Below the pieces are notes generated by a model. That model was not told where the DNA came from. It did not search any database and worked only from the letters and a program-made list of their open reading frames with translations. From contig CAYPAX010000026.1 of assembly GCA_964408735.1 (NCBI GenBank), positions 1 through 41,264 on the forward strand: 41,264 bases of DNA. Reading direction: 5' to 3'. The position numbers were made by a program, and so were the translations under genes. The DNA is from UBA7887 sp964408735. Its GTDB lineage: Bacteria > Pseudomonadota > Alphaproteobacteria > UBA7887. Of this stretch, positions 41,149 to 41,264 are shown piece after piece (positions within the stretch are counted from its first letter, which is position 1; every line of letters starts with the position of its first letter).

Positions 41149-41264
41149 GGCGTGTCTCCTAGAGCATGTCTCGACCAATTGGAGTCAGTTTGACCGGTCT
41201 CAGCGTCGCCCTGGCTAGGCGCGCGTCGCCGCGCGATGCGGGGACATCGGGCAAGACGCGCAAC

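Noticed and set aside
41149..41264. Start of another gene at the right edge of the window
   Set aside because: Short open frames exist on both strands but none shows a ribosome site or recognisable sequence.

Overview
The window is high-GC (roughly 65 %), densely packed bacterial chromosome. It most resembles an alphaproteobacterium of the Rhodospirillales type. The best support is the run 29.6-39.6 kb: ndk, purN-purM, a DUF2066 protein, an AI-2E-type permease, the short DnaA-like regulator hdaA, then ppk and ppx. That is a core-genome neighbourhood familiar from alphaproteobacteria. No rRNA, tRNA or CRISPR array was seen.

Layout. 0-1 kb: wreck of a hybrid sensor kinase. 1-4.4 kb: an HSL-type esterase, divergent from a MenB/BadI-like crotonase coupled to an acyl-CoA ligase. 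4.6-11 kb: two large class III adenylate cyclase-type regulators (cyclase-TolB-TPR and zinc ribbon-cyclase-ATPase-TPR) either side of a CoA-transferase. 11.1-14.8 kb: an overlapping operon of short-chain dehydrogenase, acyl-CoA dehydrogenase, 3-hydroxyacyl-CoA dehydrogenase, a detached 3HCDH C-terminal domain and a small membrane protein. 20-27.6 kb: propionyl-CoA carboxylase (pccA, pccB), a 2-hydroxyacid dehydrogenase, a 2-aminobenzoate/benzoate-CoA ligase, a dienelactone hydrolase and a shrunken ABC ATPase, then an ABC-F ATPase. The acyl-CoA genes together suggest catabolism of aromatic or alicyclic carboxylic acids through CoA thioesters; the substrate cannot be read from sequence.

The accessory heart is 14.8-19.95 kb. 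A complete transposon of 2,451 bp (14846-17296) can be delimited to the base: 24-bp terminal inverted repeats matching at 23 of 24 positions, flanked by the identical 8-bp direct repeat ATCCCCGG. It encodes an IS1595-family (ISXO2-like) transposase and five passenger genes: a HEPN-like protein and four very small proteins, two of which open on one shared CATG. It landed just 3' of the beta-oxidation operon, between a TTGACA box with a possible LexA site and a downstream hairpin series ending in a strong terminator. Right of it is a candidate secreted or effector-like protein with a peptidoglycan-binding-like N-terminus whose reading frame is broken by a palindromic insertion. An AT-rich, foreign-looking membrane protein follows, then a second decayed copy of the same N-terminal domain. 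This looks like a remodelled polymorphic-effector locus.

All assignments come from reading motifs and recalled family patterns. No search or structure prediction was run.
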